Part shown: piece by piece, positions 13,341 through 22,043 of the stretch
Numbering within the stretch: the first letter of the stretch is position 1
How the letters are laid out: every line of letters begins with the position of its first letter
Assembly: GCA_003223995.1 (NCBI GenBank)
Contig: QHYA01000040.1
Coordinates: forward strand, 1 to 41,655
Length of the DNA stretch: 41,655 bases
Source of the DNA: Acidobacteriota bacterium
GTDB taxonomy: Bacteria > Acidobacteriota > Polarisedimenticolia > QHYA01
Direction: 5' to 3'
Position numbers and translations under genes: made by a program
Notes under the pieces: generated by a model
Told to the model about the DNA's origin: nothing
Database searches by the model: none
The model's input: the letters and a program-made list of their open reading frames with translations, nothing else

Positions 13341-16031
13341 CTAGCCCGATGTCAGGTCGGCGAGGATCTCCGACAGTCGCCGCCGACGCGCTCCCAGCTC
13401 CTCCGCGATCCGCCGCTCTCTCTCGACGACCTCGGCCGGCGCGCGCCCGGCGAACTCGGTGTTGTCGAGCTTGCGCCTGCGGGCGGCAAGGTCGGAGTCC
13501 ACCTTGCGCAGGTCCCGCCTCAGCTTCTCGCCGAGCAACGAGACATCGACGAGGCCCGTCAGGGGGATCGCGACGTCGAAATGGTCCGCGACAGCGCGCA
13601 GCGCGGGCCCGCCCTGGCCGGTTGTGTCCCGCAGGGCCAGCTCGACGCTCTCCGCCTGACAGAGCCGGGGGAGGTATTCCCGGAACTCCTCGGCGCCGCG
13701 GAGTGCCTCGGCCGAGGGGGCCGACAACCGCACCGCGATCCGCTTCGCCGGGTCCAGGCCCGCCTCGGCGCGAAGGTTGCGGACTCTCGTGACGATCTCG
13801 ATCATCTCTTTGATCTGCTCCTCCGCCACCGGGTCGAGACGCTGTGGAATCTCCTCCGGAAAGGGGGCCGTCGAGATCGACGGGGCGGTGCCGGCCTGCC
13901 GGGGAAGCCGCTGCCACAGCTCCTCCGTGAGGAAGGGCATGAAGGGATGGAGCAGCCTCAGCAGCGTGTCGAGGACCTCGACCAGCACGGCTCGCGTGCA
14001 GCGGCCGCGGCGGGAATCCGCCGCGGGGCCGGTCAGGCTCGGCTTGGACAGCTCGATGAACCAGTCGCAGTACGAATGCCAGATGAAGCGGTAGAGAGCG
14101 CTGGCGGCAAGGTCGAAACGAAACGCCTCGAGGTCCCGGCCCACCTCCCCCGCGAGCCGCGAAACGCTAGAGAGGATCCAGCGGTCCGGAAGAGACAGTT
14201 CTTCCCGCCCGAGCGCTGGCCGCCCCTCCTCCTCTTTCAGGTTCATGAGGACGAAGCGGGCCGCGTTCCAGATCTTGTTCGCGAAGGCCCGGTAGCCTTC
14301 GAGCCTCTCCGGACCGAGCGCGACGCTGGGGCCTGGGGAAGCTCCCACGGCAAATGTGAACCTGGCGGCGTCGGCGCCGTAGCGGCTGAGCAGCTCCTCC
14401 GGCTCCACGACGTTGCCGCGGGTCTTGGACATCTTCTGTCCCCGCTCGTCCCGGACCAGCCCGTGCAGATAGACCGTATGGAACGGCGCCTGTCCCGTGA
14501 ACTTCAGCCCCATCATGATCATCCTCGCAACCCAGAAGAAGAGAATGTCGGGGCCCGTAATAAGGACGGATGTCGGATAGTAGCGGTGGAGATCGGGGGT
14601 CTTCCCGGGCCAGCCGAGAGTGGAGAAAGGCCAGAGAGCGGAGGAGAACCACGTGTCCAGGACGTCCTCGTCCTGGCTCAGGGAGGAGGAACCGCAGGCC
14701 TCGCAGGCGGCCGGCGTCCCACTTGAGACGGTGACGTGCCCATCGGGACAGTACCACGCGGGGATCCGGTGCCCCCACCAGAGCTGCCGGGAGATACACC
14801 AGTCGTGGATGTTGCGCATCCATTCGTAATAGGTCTTCTTCCAGGAGGCCGGGACTATCTCGACACGCCCCGCCTCCACCGCCGCCAGCGCCGGAGCGGC
14901 GAGAGGGGCGACACGGACGAACCACTGCGTGGAGAGTCTTGGTTCGAGGACAGTGGAACAACGCTGGCAGACCGATATGGTCAGCCTGTGGTCCTCGACC
15001 TTCACGAGCAGGCCGTGCTCCCGCAAGTCGTCGACGATCCTCTTGCGCGCCTCGAAGCGATCGAGCCCGGCGTAGGGACCGCCGTTTTCGTTGATGGAAG
15101 CGTCCTCCCGCAGCACCGTGATGGCCGGGAGGTTGTTGCGGCGTCCCGCGGCGAAATCGTTGAAATCGTGAGCGGGGGTCACCTTCACCGCGCCGGTGCC
15201 AAAGGTCGGGTCGACCAGCTCTGCGTCGGCGATGATCGGGATCGGCCTGTCCAGCAGCGGCAACAACGCGCGGCCGCCGATCAGGTCGCGGTACCTCTCG
15301 TCATCCGGATGCACCGCCACTGCCGTATCGCCGAGCATGGTCTCCGGCCGCGTGGTCGCGACGACCAGGCGGCGGTCGCTTCCTTCGACGGGATAGGCGA
15401 CGTGCCACAGGCTCCCCGATTCTTCCCTGTGGTCAACCTCGAGGTCCGAGAGGGCGGTCTGGCAGGAGGGGCACCAGTTGATCAGCGCCTCGGCCCTGTA
15501 GATCAGCCCCTCCTCGTAGAGGGCCACGAAGACCTGCAGCACCGCCCGCGACAATCCCTCGTCGAGGGTGAAGCGCAGTCGCGACCAGTCGCAGGAGCAA
15601 CCGAGCCTCTGGAGGGTCGTGATGATGGCGCCGCTGTGATGCTCCTTCCACTTCCAGACCTCTTCCAGGAACTTTCCTCGGCCGATCTCGTGGCGCGAGG
15701 TCCCCTTTCGGCGCAACTCGCGCTCCACGACCATCTGGGTTGCAATCCCCGCGTGGTCGATCCCGGGCAGCCAGAGCGTGTCGTAGCCCTGCATCCTCCT
15801 CCAGCGGACAAGCACGTCCTGCAGCGTGTTGTTGAGCGCGTGGCCGACATGGAGGTTCCCCGTGATGTTCGGAGGGGGTATGACGATGGTGAAGGGAGGA
15901 TGGGAGGGGTTCTTCCCGGCCCGGAAGAGATCAAGCTGGAGCCAGCGCTGGTAACAGGCCGACTCGAAGCTGCCCGGTGTGTAGGTCTTCTCCAGAAGCT
16001 TGCCTGGCTCGGGGGTCATCTCGGTTCTCAT
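13341..16031 (-). CDS. valS: Valyl-tRNA synthetase
   Basis: This class I synthetase charges tRNA-Val and edits Thr mischarging. The HIGH motif appears as HVGHALNNT near residue 60 and the KMSKS motif as KMSKTRGN near residue 535. The large editing domain lies between, with VATTRPETMLGDTAVAVHPDD near residue 230. The anticodon-binding region (LLHPFMPFLTEELWQRLP near residue 705) is followed by a C-terminal coiled coil from about residue 830 (LLGEKLRRDLRKVDSDLAAR). The 896 residues are normal. Two starts, 16031 and 16019, are possible. A 121-nt gap before it holds nothing recognisable. Confidence 0.96.
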   Translation of the reverse strand: MRTEMTPEPGKLLEKTYTPGSFESACYQRWLQLDLFRAGKNPSHPPFTIVIPPPNITGNLHVGHALNNTLQDVLVRWRRMQGYDTLWLPGIDHAGIATQMVVERELRRKGTSRHEIGRGKFLEEVWKWKEHHSGAIITTLQRLGCSCDWSRLRFTLDEGLSRAVLQVFVALYEEGLIYRAEALINWCPSCQTALSDLEVDHREESGSLWHVAYPVEGSDRRLVVATTRPETMLGDTAVAVHPDDERYRDLIGGRALLPLLDRPIPIIADAELVDPTFGTGAVKVTPAHDFNDFAAGRRNNLPAITVLREDASINENGGPYAGLDRFEARKRIVDDLREHGLLVKVEDHRLTISVCQRCSTVLEPRLSTQWFVRVAPLAAPALAAVEAGRVEIVPASWKKTYYEWMRNIHDWCISRQLWWGHRIPAWYCPDGHVTVSSGTPAACEACGSSSLSQDEDVLDTWFSSALWPFSTLGWPGKTPDLHRYYPTSVLITGPDILFFWVARMIMMGLKFTGQAPFHTVYLHGLVRDERGQKMSKTRGNVVEPEELLSRYGADAARFTFAVGASPGPSVALGPERLEGYRAFANKIWNAARFVLMNLKEEEGRPALGREELSLPDRWILSSVSRLAGEVGRDLEAFRFDLAASALYRFIWHSYCDWFIELSKPSLTGPAADSRRGRCTRAVLVEVLDTLLRLLHPFMPFLTEELWQRLPRQAGTAPSISTAPFPEEIPQRLDPVAEEQIKEMIEIVTRVRNLRAEAGLDPAKRIAVRLSAPSAEALRGAEEFREYLPRLCQAESVELALRDTTGQGGPALRAVADHFDVAIPLTGLVDVSLLGEKLRRDLRKVDSDLAARRRKLDNTEFAGRAPAEVVERERRIAEELGARRRRLSEILADLTSG

Positions 16032-16152
16032 GGCGCTGCGGCGTCCTCGCGAGGGGTCCGTCCGGATGAGGCTTCCGGCATCCCGGCCAGCTCTCTCAAG
16101 GACCGCTTTCCGACCACCTCGCTCCCCTCTGATCCGGTGTGCACAGTCCGGA

Positions 16153-16857
16153 TCAGCCCGCGGGATCTTGCTCCTCCAGCCGCTGCCGGATGATCGAGTC
16201 CAGCAGGTCCGGTACGATGTCCCAGGCGACGTCCCTTACGACGGCCGGACCGATCAGCTCCACGAGCCGCCTCGCGACCGCGTCGACATCGGCGGGTGTG
16301 AGCGTCATGCCGCGGGCCGCAACCGGAACGGGACCGTCGGGCAGGGCCTCCGCCCCGGCGGCAGCTTCGGGCGAGGGTCCCATCGCGCTCCGGTCTCCGG
16401 GAGTTTCGCCGAAGGGACCCTCCGGCTGCATGATCCGGACAGGCGCGCCGGAAGCCACACGGGCTCGGGACCCCCGCGCGTCCTCCTGGCCGCCCGCGAG
16501 CAGCCCGCGGACCCTCTCCAGCAACGTCTGGGACTCGAACGGCTTGGCAAGGTGGCCGTCGGCTCCGGCCAGCCGGCCGCGCTCGGGATCGTAGGGCTCG
16601 AACGCGCTGGAGAGCATCAGGATGCGCGGACTCGCGCCGGTCGATTCCTTCCTGACAAGCTCGCAGACCTCGTAGCCGCTCATTGCCGGCATGGCGGCGT
16701 CGAGAAGCAGAACGTCCGGTCGCCGCTCGAGAAAGCTGTGGAGCGCGGTCTCTCCGTCCGGAACGCAGATCGTGTCGATGCCGGTCTCGGCGAAGGTCAG
16801 CTCCACGATCTTCCTGATGGTGGGCGAATCGTCAGCGCAGAGCAGGGTCGGTGCCAT
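16153..16857 (-). CDS. Single-receiver response regulator with conserved C-terminal tail
   Basis: ATG 16857 is preserved by GAGGAG 8 nt upstream and gives 234 residues. The receiver domain has the acidic pair D9/D10, phospho-acceptor D53 in LLLDAAMPAMSGYEV and K105 in HLAKPFES. A linker of about 65 low-complexity residues follows, then a conserved helical end with VARRLVELIGPAVVRDVAWD and VPDLLDSIIRQRLEE. Receivers with this type of tail occur in myxobacteria and acidobacteria; there is no DNA-binding or enzymatic output domain. Its start lies 26 nt inside the B12-binding subunit gene upstream, so the two are co-expressed. No sensor kinase gene is nearby. Confidence 0.88.
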   Translation of the reverse strand: MAPTLLCADDSPTIRKIVELTFAETGIDTICVPDGETALHSFLERRPDVLLLDAAMPAMSGYEVCELVRKESTGASPRILMLSSAFEPYDPERGRLAGADGHLAKPFESQTLLERVRGLLAGGQEDARGSRARVASGAPVRIMQPEGPFGETPGDRSAMGPSPEAAAGAEALPDGPVPVAARGMTLTPADVDAVARRLVELIGPAVVRDVAWDIVPDLLDSIIRQRLEEQDPAG

Positions 16858-17278
16858 GGTTTCTCTCCTCGGTGCGCCTGTGGGGGACATTCTCACGCAC
16901 CCATTCGATCACGTCGCTTGTGCTCGCGCCGGGGGTGAAGATCCTCTTTACCCCGGCCGCCAGGAGGCCCGGCATGTCCTCCTGCGGCACGATGCCGCCT
17001 CCGAACACGACGATGTCCTCAGCCCCTTTCTCCCGCAGGAGCGACAGCACGCGGGGGAAGAGGGTGTTGTGAGCCCCGGAAAGGACCGACAGACCCATCG
17101 CGTCCACGTCCTCCTGGATGGCCGTGGTGACGATCATCTCGGGGGTCTGATGGAGCCCGGTGTAGATCACCTCGAAGCCCGCGTCGCGCAACGCCCGGGC
17201 GATGATCTTCGCCCCCCGGTCGTGCCCGTCGAGCCCCACCTTCCCCACGAGGATTCGGATGCGGCTGTCCGTCGTCAC
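16832..17278 (-). CDS. Methylmalonyl-CoA mutase, B12-binding small subunit
   Basis: This stand-alone cobalamin-binding domain of 148 residues supplies the adenosylcobalamin site for the large subunit encoded 25 nt upstream. The DxHxxG motif is D17-G-H19-D-R-G22, and H19 is the cobalt ligand. SVLSGAHNTLFPRV and VVFGGGIVPQEDM supply the other loops of the nucleotide tail pocket. The two-chain arrangement is as in archaeal and some bacterial mutases rather than the fused Propionibacterium or E. coli enzymes. The last 9 codons overlap the response-regulator gene and look like extra tail. Confidence 0.93.
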   Translation of the reverse strand: MTTDSRIRILVGKVGLDGHDRGAKIIARALRDAGFEVIYTGLHQTPEMIVTTAIQEDVDAMGLSVLSGAHNTLFPRVLSLLREKGAEDIVVFGGGIVPQEDMPGLLAAGVKRIFTPGASTSDVIEWVRENVPHRRTEERNHGTDPALR

Positions 17279-17303
17279 CTCTTTCGGCCTCTTGGGGCCT
17301 CGT

Positions 17304-18974
17304 TCAGAATACGGAGACCTCGCGGTACTCTCCGAAAACCCGTTTCATCGTCGTGCAGATCTCCCCGACCGTCGCATAGTCGCGCACCGCCTGGAGGATC
17401 GGAGGCATCAGGTTCCCGCCGGAGCGAGCGGCCCGCTCGATGGTGTCGAGGGACCTTCCCACTCGCCGCGCGTCGCGTGAGGCGCGCAATTGCGCGAGGC
17501 GTTTCTTCTGTGTGAGCTCGACCTCGATCGGGATGCGGAGTGTCTCGACGGGTTCCTCCTCCTCGATCTGATACCGGTTCATTCCGACGATCGTCTTCTC
17601 GCCCCGGTCGACCTGCTGCTGGTAGCGGTAGGAGGCGTCGGCGATCGCTTTCTGGGGAAAGCCCGCTTCGATGGCCGGAATGATTCCCCCCATCGATTCG
17701 ATCTTCTCCATGAGCGCCGCCGCCTCCTCCTCGATCCTCCTCGTCAGGGTCTCCACGAAATAGGAGCCTCCCAGTGGGTCCACCGTGTTCGCGACTCCCG
17801 ACTCCTCGGCGAGGATCTGCTGCGTGCGCAGGGCGATGCGCACCGCCTCCTCCGTCGGCAGAGCAAGGGTCTCGTCGAGGGAGTTGGTGTGGAGCGACTG
17901 AGTTCCTCCGAGCACCGCAGCCAGGGCCTGAACCGTCACGCGCACGATGTTGTTGTAGGGTTGCTGTGCCGTGAGCGAGCAGCCCGCGGTCTGCGTGTGG
18001 AACCGCAGTTTCCAGGATGCGGGGTTCTTCGCGCCGAACCTCTCGCGCATCAGCCCGGCCCACATCCGTCGCGCCGCGCGCATCTTCGCGATCTCTTCGA
18101 AGAAGTCGTTGTGCGAGTTGAAGAAGAACGACAGCCTCGGGGCGAAGACGTCCACGTCGAGCCCCACCTCGATCCCCGCTTGGACGTAGCAGATCCCGTC
18201 GGCCAGCGTGAAGGCCAGCTCCTGAACGGCCGTCGCCCCGGCCTCCCTGATGTGGTAGCCGGAGATGGAGATGGTATTCCACTTGGGCACCGTCTCTGCG
18301 CAGAAGGCCATGATGTCCGTGATGATCCGCAGGGAGGGGCGCGGAGGGTAAATCCACTCCTTTTGCGCGATATATTCTTTCAGGATGTCGTTCTGGATCG
18401 TCCCTTCCAGCTTCTCCAGGGGCACTCCCTGCTTCTCGGCGACCGCGAGGTACATGGCGAACAGGATCGAGGCCGGGGAATTGATGGTCATCGAGGTCGA
18501 GACGCGGTCGAGAGGGATGCGGTCGAACAGGCACTCCATGTCCGCCAGCGTGTCGATGGCCACCCCTTCCCGGCCGACTTCACCTTCGGCGAGCGGATCG
18601 TCGGAGTCGCGCCCCATCAGCGTCGGCAGGTCGAAGGCCACGGACAGCCCCATCTGGCCATGCTCGAGCAGGTAGTGGTACCGGCTGTTGGTGTCGGCGG
18701 CCGAGCCGAACCCGGAGAACTGCCGCATCGTCCACAGCTTCCCGCGGTACATCGTGGGGTGGATGCCGCGGGTGTAGGGAGGCTCGCCGGGCGCATCGGC
18801 GTCCCTGCCAGCGTCCCACCAGCCGGCCAGATCCTCCTCCGCGTAAAGCCTCTCGATGGGGAAGCTCGAGACGGTGGAGAATTCCCGCTGCCTCTCCCCC
18901 ATCCCGGCAAGGGCGGGGCCGAGTGTGTTCATCTCCCATTCTTTCCTGGAACGGCTCTTCCTCACCTCCGCCAT
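17304..18974 (-). CDS. Methylmalonyl-CoA mutase, large catalytic subunit
   Basis: The enzyme interconverts (R)-methylmalonyl-CoA and succinyl-CoA, linking propionate and odd-chain breakdown to the TCA cycle. The 556 residues form the TIM-barrel substrate domain only. HPTMYRGKLWTMRQFSGFG holds the substrate-contacting Tyr, and PPRPSLRIITDI keeps the Arg that binds the methylmalonyl carboxylate (Gln in isobutyryl-CoA mutase). ISISGYHIREAG contains the active-site His. These residues favour methylmalonyl-CoA over isobutyryl-CoA as substrate. ATG 18974 follows GAGGAG, and this SD contains part of the upstream TGA stop. The epimerase and the MeaB chaperone are not in the window. Confidence 0.94.
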   Translation of the reverse strand: MAEVRKSRSRKEWEMNTLGPALAGMGERQREFSTVSSFPIERLYAEEDLAGWWDAGRDADAPGEPPYTRGIHPTMYRGKLWTMRQFSGFGSAADTNSRYHYLLEHGQMGLSVAFDLPTLMGRDSDDPLAEGEVGREGVAIDTLADMECLFDRIPLDRVSTSMTINSPASILFAMYLAVAEKQGVPLEKLEGTIQNDILKEYIAQKEWIYPPRPSLRIITDIMAFCAETVPKWNTISISGYHIREAGATAVQELAFTLADGICYVQAGIEVGLDVDVFAPRLSFFFNSHNDFFEEIAKMRAARRMWAGLMRERFGAKNPASWKLRFHTQTAGCSLTAQQPYNNIVRVTVQALAAVLGGTQSLHTNSLDETLALPTEEAVRIALRTQQILAEESGVANTVDPLGGSYFVETLTRRIEEEAAALMEKIESMGGIIPAIEAGFPQKAIADASYRYQQQVDRGEKTIVGMNRYQIEEEEPVETLRIPIEVELTQKKRLAQLRASRDARRVGRSLDTIERAARSGGNLMPPILQAVRDYATVGEICTTMKRVFGEYREVSVF

Positions 18975-18981
18975 GCGCTCC

Positions 18982-19989
18982 TCAGCCCGTCTGCCCCAGA
19001 ATGCTCCGGGAAATGATGATCCTCTGCACCTCGCTTGTCCCCTCGTAGATCGTCGTCACGCGCACATCCCGGTAGAGCCGTTCCACGCGGAACTCCTTCG
19101 AGTAGCCATAGCCGCCGTGGATCTGCACGGCTTCGTAGGTGACGCCCTGGGCCATCTCCGTCGCGAAGAGCTTCGCCATCGAAGATTCCCTTGGCCCATC
19201 GCCGCATCCGGCGTCGCGGTTCGCCGCGGCCCTCCAGGTCAGCAGGCGTGCGGCGTCGATGCTCGTCGCCATGTCGGCAAGCTTCGAGCGCGTCGCGCCG
19301 AACTCCGCCAGCGAGCTGCCGAAAGCCACCCGGCTCTGCGAGTAGGCCAGGGCCTCCTCCAACGCCGCCTGAGCGAGGCCAATAGCCTGGGCGGCGATGC
19401 CGATCCGGCCCGCCTCGAGGCTGGCGAGAGGGATGGACAGGCCCGCCCCCTCCTCTCCCAGCAGGTTCTCCGCCGGGATCTCGCAGTCCTGCAGCAAGAC
19501 GCTTCCCGTCTTCGATGCGCGGAGGCCCATCTTGTCCTCGAGCTTGCCGAAACGGAATCCCGGAAACTGCGGCTCGGCGATGAAGGCGCTGATCCCCTTC
19601 TTGCCTCGAGAGCTGTCGGTGACGGCGAAGATGAGAAAGACTGAGCCAATCTGGACGTTGGTCACCCAGGACTTTTCCCCGTTGAGGATCCAGCGATTCC
19701 CCTTCCGCTCGGCGCGCGTCTTGAGGGCCCCTGCGTCGGAGCCGCACGAGGGCTCGGTCAGGCAGAAGCCCCCGATCACCCGGCCGGAGGCGAGCGGCCT
19801 GAGGTAGCGCTCCTTCTGCTCCTTGGTGCCGAATCGGAGGATCGGGTAGGCGCAAACGGAGTTGGTGACCGACAGGGTCACCGCGGTAGAGGCACAGACG
19901 CGCGCGACCTCCTCGATGACGATCGCGTAGGAGACGCAGTCCAGCCCCGAACCACCCCATTCCTCCGGCACGATCAGCTCGAGATCCAT
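18982..19989 (-). CDS. Acyl-CoA dehydrogenase lacking its N-terminal helices
   Basis: This FAD enzyme introduces the trans-2 double bond into short-chain acyl-CoAs. The FAD/substrate motifs GGFCLTEPSCGSDAGALKT and NGEKSWVTN are present, as is the C-terminal QIHGGYGYSKEFRVERLYRD with IYEGTSEVQ following. The catalytic Glu expected in IYEGTSE is in place. The translated 335 residues are about 45-50 short of the usual 380. The protein begins at VPEEWGGSGLD, so the first helices of the alpha domain are missing. Reading upstream in frame gives only about 15 unrelated residues before a TAA. Either the 5' end was lost in the 50-nt gap to hpf or the contig lacks it. Folding is doubtful. Confidence 0.85.
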   Translation of the reverse strand: MDLELIVPEEWGGSGLDCVSYAIVIEEVARVCASTAVTLSVTNSVCAYPILRFGTKEQKERYLRPLASGRVIGGFCLTEPSCGSDAGALKTRAERKGNRWILNGEKSWVTNVQIGSVFLIFAVTDSSRGKKGISAFIAEPQFPGFRFGKLEDKMGLRASKTGSVLLQDCEIPAENLLGEEGAGLSIPLASLEAGRIGIAAQAIGLAQAALEEALAYSQSRVAFGSSLAEFGATRSKLADMATSIDAARLLTWRAAANRDAGCGDGPRESSMAKLFATEMAQGVTYEAVQIHGGYGYSKEFRVERLYRDVRVTTIYEGTSEVQRIIISRSILGQTG

Positions 19990-20039
19990 ACCGGGTCCTG
20001 CCGGCCGGACTGGTCTTCCGCCGGCACGGGCAGTTTAAC

Positions 20040-20585
20040 TCACGGCTCGATCAGGCCGAAGCTGCCGTCGGGGCGCCGGTACAGGACGGAGATCCTCTGG
20101 CTGATGGAGTTCCGGAAGACGACGAACTCACTGTGGCTGCCGTCGACCTCGAGCACGGCCTCTTCCGGGGTCATCGGCTTGACCAGGTAGCTGTTGGTCC
20201 GGACGATCCGGGGTGGCTCCCCGGCGGAGGGGCCGGCCATTTCCGTCTCCGGGGCCGGGGGGAGGGCCGTGCGGATGCTCTCGGCCCCTTTCTTCTTGTT
20301 GCGCCGCTTGATCTTCTCCTTGTGCTTCTTGGCCTGCCGCTCGAGCTTCTCCATGACGAGACCGATGGCGCTGTACATGTCTTCGGTCTCCCCCGACCCC
20401 GACATCGTCGCCGTCCGGGCGTGGACGACGATCTCGGCGATGTGCCTGTGCTTCTCGACGGCGAGGATCACGTGGGTCTCGATGATATCGTCGAGGTACT
20501 TGTGGAGTTTCTGGAGCTTGTCGACGGTGAATTCCCGGAGAGCGGGCGTGATCTCGATGTGCCTGCCGGTGATATCGACACTCAT
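20040..20585 (-). CDS. hpf: Ribosome hibernation promoting factor, long form
   Basis: Long HPF binds the 30S decoding region in stationary phase and dimerises 70S ribosomes into 100S particles. In the 181 residues, the N-terminal S30AE domain (about 1-100) begins VDITGRHIEITPALREFTVDKL and ends in the basic helix KKHKEKIKRRNKKKG. A linker leads to the C-terminal dimerisation domain (about 128-181) with IVRTNSYLVKPMTPEEAVLE and ISVLYRRPDGSFGLIEP. ATG 20585 follows GGAGG. It lies 15 nt after rpoN, the order found in Proteobacteria. The next gene downstream is the truncated acyl-CoA dehydrogenase. Confidence 0.95.
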   Translation of the reverse strand: MSVDITGRHIEITPALREFTVDKLQKLHKYLDDIIETHVILAVEKHRHIAEIVVHARTATMSGSGETEDMYSAIGLVMEKLERQAKKHKEKIKRRNKKKGAESIRTALPPAPETEMAGPSAGEPPRIVRTNSYLVKPMTPEEAVLEVDGSHSEFVVFRNSISQRISVLYRRPDGSFGLIEP

Positions 20586-20600
20586 GTCCGGGCCTCCTCC

Positions 20601-22037
20601 CTAGCTGAAGACCTGCCGGCGGCTTGTGGATGAAGCTATCCGGAGCTCCTCGCGGTACTTCGCCACGGTCCTCCGAGCGATCTTCAACCCTTCGGATCGA
20701 AGCATCTTCGCGATCTCCGAATCGCTGTATGGATGATGGGGATCCTCCTCGCCGACGATTTTCCGGATCTTCTGCTTCACGGTCAGTGACGAGATGTCCT
20801 CCCCGTAGGCCGAGTGGATTCCGCTGTGGAAGAAAAACCTCATCTCATAGAGACCACGCGGAGTGTGCATGTACTTGTTGTTCACGACGCGGCTGACGGT
20901 CGATTCATGCATGCCGATGTCCTCGGCGACATCCTTGAGGATCAGGGGGCGGATCTTCTCGATGCCGGACTCGAGAAACTCACGCTGGAAGCGGACGATG
21001 CTGGTGGCGACCTTGTAGATGGTCCTCTGCCTTTCCTCCAGGCTCTTGATCAGCCGGAACGCGGAGCGGAGCTTCTCCCGCACGTAGGCCTTGGCCTCGC
21101 GGTTCGCGGCGTCGGACCCTCGCTCCACCATTCGCCGGTAGACCGGCGAGATCCTCAACCGGGGCAGCCCCTCCTCGTTCAGCAGCACCTGGTAGTCGTC
21201 GTCGATCTTCAGGACGTACACGTCCGGGACGACGTACTGCGACGAGGTGACGTTGTACTTCTGTCCGGGCTTCGGATCCAGGCCCCGAATGATCTCGAGA
21301 TAGTGTCCGAGCTCCTCCATGCTGCATCCGATCACCTCGGCCAGCTCCTTGTAGCGCTGGTTCTGGAGCTTGTCGAGGTGGTGGAGGATGATGTCCTCCT
21401 CCGGCCCCCCGTCGCCGCCGACATGGCGCAACTGGATCAGGAGGCATTCCTGGAGGTCGCGCGCGGCGACTCCGGGAGGATCGAACCCCTGAACGAACCC
21501 GAGCGTGAACTCGATCTCCTCCTTGTTGAAGGAGGGGTCCATCTTGCAGATCTCCTCGACCGTCGCCCGCAGGAAGCCGTCCTCGTCCAGGTTGCCGATG
21601 ATCGCGCGGCCGATCGCCTTGACCTGTTCGGAGGAGGTGGACAGGTCGAGCTGCCAGGCAAGATGGTCGGAGAGGCTGCTGGGCTTCGACAGGGTGTTCT
21701 CGAAAGACGGCAGTTCCTCGCGGTACTCGACCGGGGGGCGGGGGATGTACTCCCCATCGAGATCCTGGAAGAACGACTCGTAATCGATCTCGTCGTAGGG
21801 GGTTTTTTCGGGGTTCGCCTCGACCTCGGCGGGACCGTCGGGCTTCTCTGGCTGGGGGGACTCGGCTGTCTCGGTCGTGGAGCCGTCCTCGAGGACCGGG
21901 TTGTCCTCGAGCTCCTGAGCGACCTCCTCGACCAGCTCGAGCTTCGACATCTGCAGCAGCTTGATCGCCTGCTGCAGAGACGGCGTCATGATCAGCTTCT
22001 GGGAGAGCCGGACGGTCAGCTTCTGCTCGAGAGCCAT
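20601..22037 (-). CDS. rpoN: RNA polymerase sigma-54 factor
   Basis: Sigma-54 directs RNA polymerase to -24/-12 promoters and needs an AAA+ enhancer-binding protein to open them. The 478 residues have all regions: the Q/L-rich activator-contact region I (QKLIMTPSLQQAIKLLQMS), an acidic linker (about 60-110), the core-binding region, and the -12 helix-turn-helix near IGMHESTVSRVVNNKYM. The C-terminal RpoN box ARRTVAKYRE binds the -24 element. It sits between lptB (6 nt upstream) and hpf. A matching promoter candidate appears before the PEGA gene at 5378-5392. No activator gene is in the window. Confidence 0.96.
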   Translation of the reverse strand: MALEQKLTVRLSQKLIMTPSLQQAIKLLQMSKLELVEEVAQELEDNPVLEDGSTTETAESPQPEKPDGPAEVEANPEKTPYDEIDYESFFQDLDGEYIPRPPVEYREELPSFENTLSKPSSLSDHLAWQLDLSTSSEQVKAIGRAIIGNLDEDGFLRATVEEICKMDPSFNKEEIEFTLGFVQGFDPPGVAARDLQECLLIQLRHVGGDGGPEEDIILHHLDKLQNQRYKELAEVIGCSMEELGHYLEIIRGLDPKPGQKYNVTSSQYVVPDVYVLKIDDDYQVLLNEEGLPRLRISPVYRRMVERGSDAANREAKAYVREKLRSAFRLIKSLEERQRTIYKVATSIVRFQREFLESGIEKIRPLILKDVAEDIGMHESTVSRVVNNKYMHTPRGLYEMRFFFHSGIHSAYGEDISSLTVKQKIRKIVGEEDPHHPYSDSEIAKMLRSEGLKIARRTVAKYREELRIASSTSRRQVFS

Positions 22038-22043
22038 TTCGCT

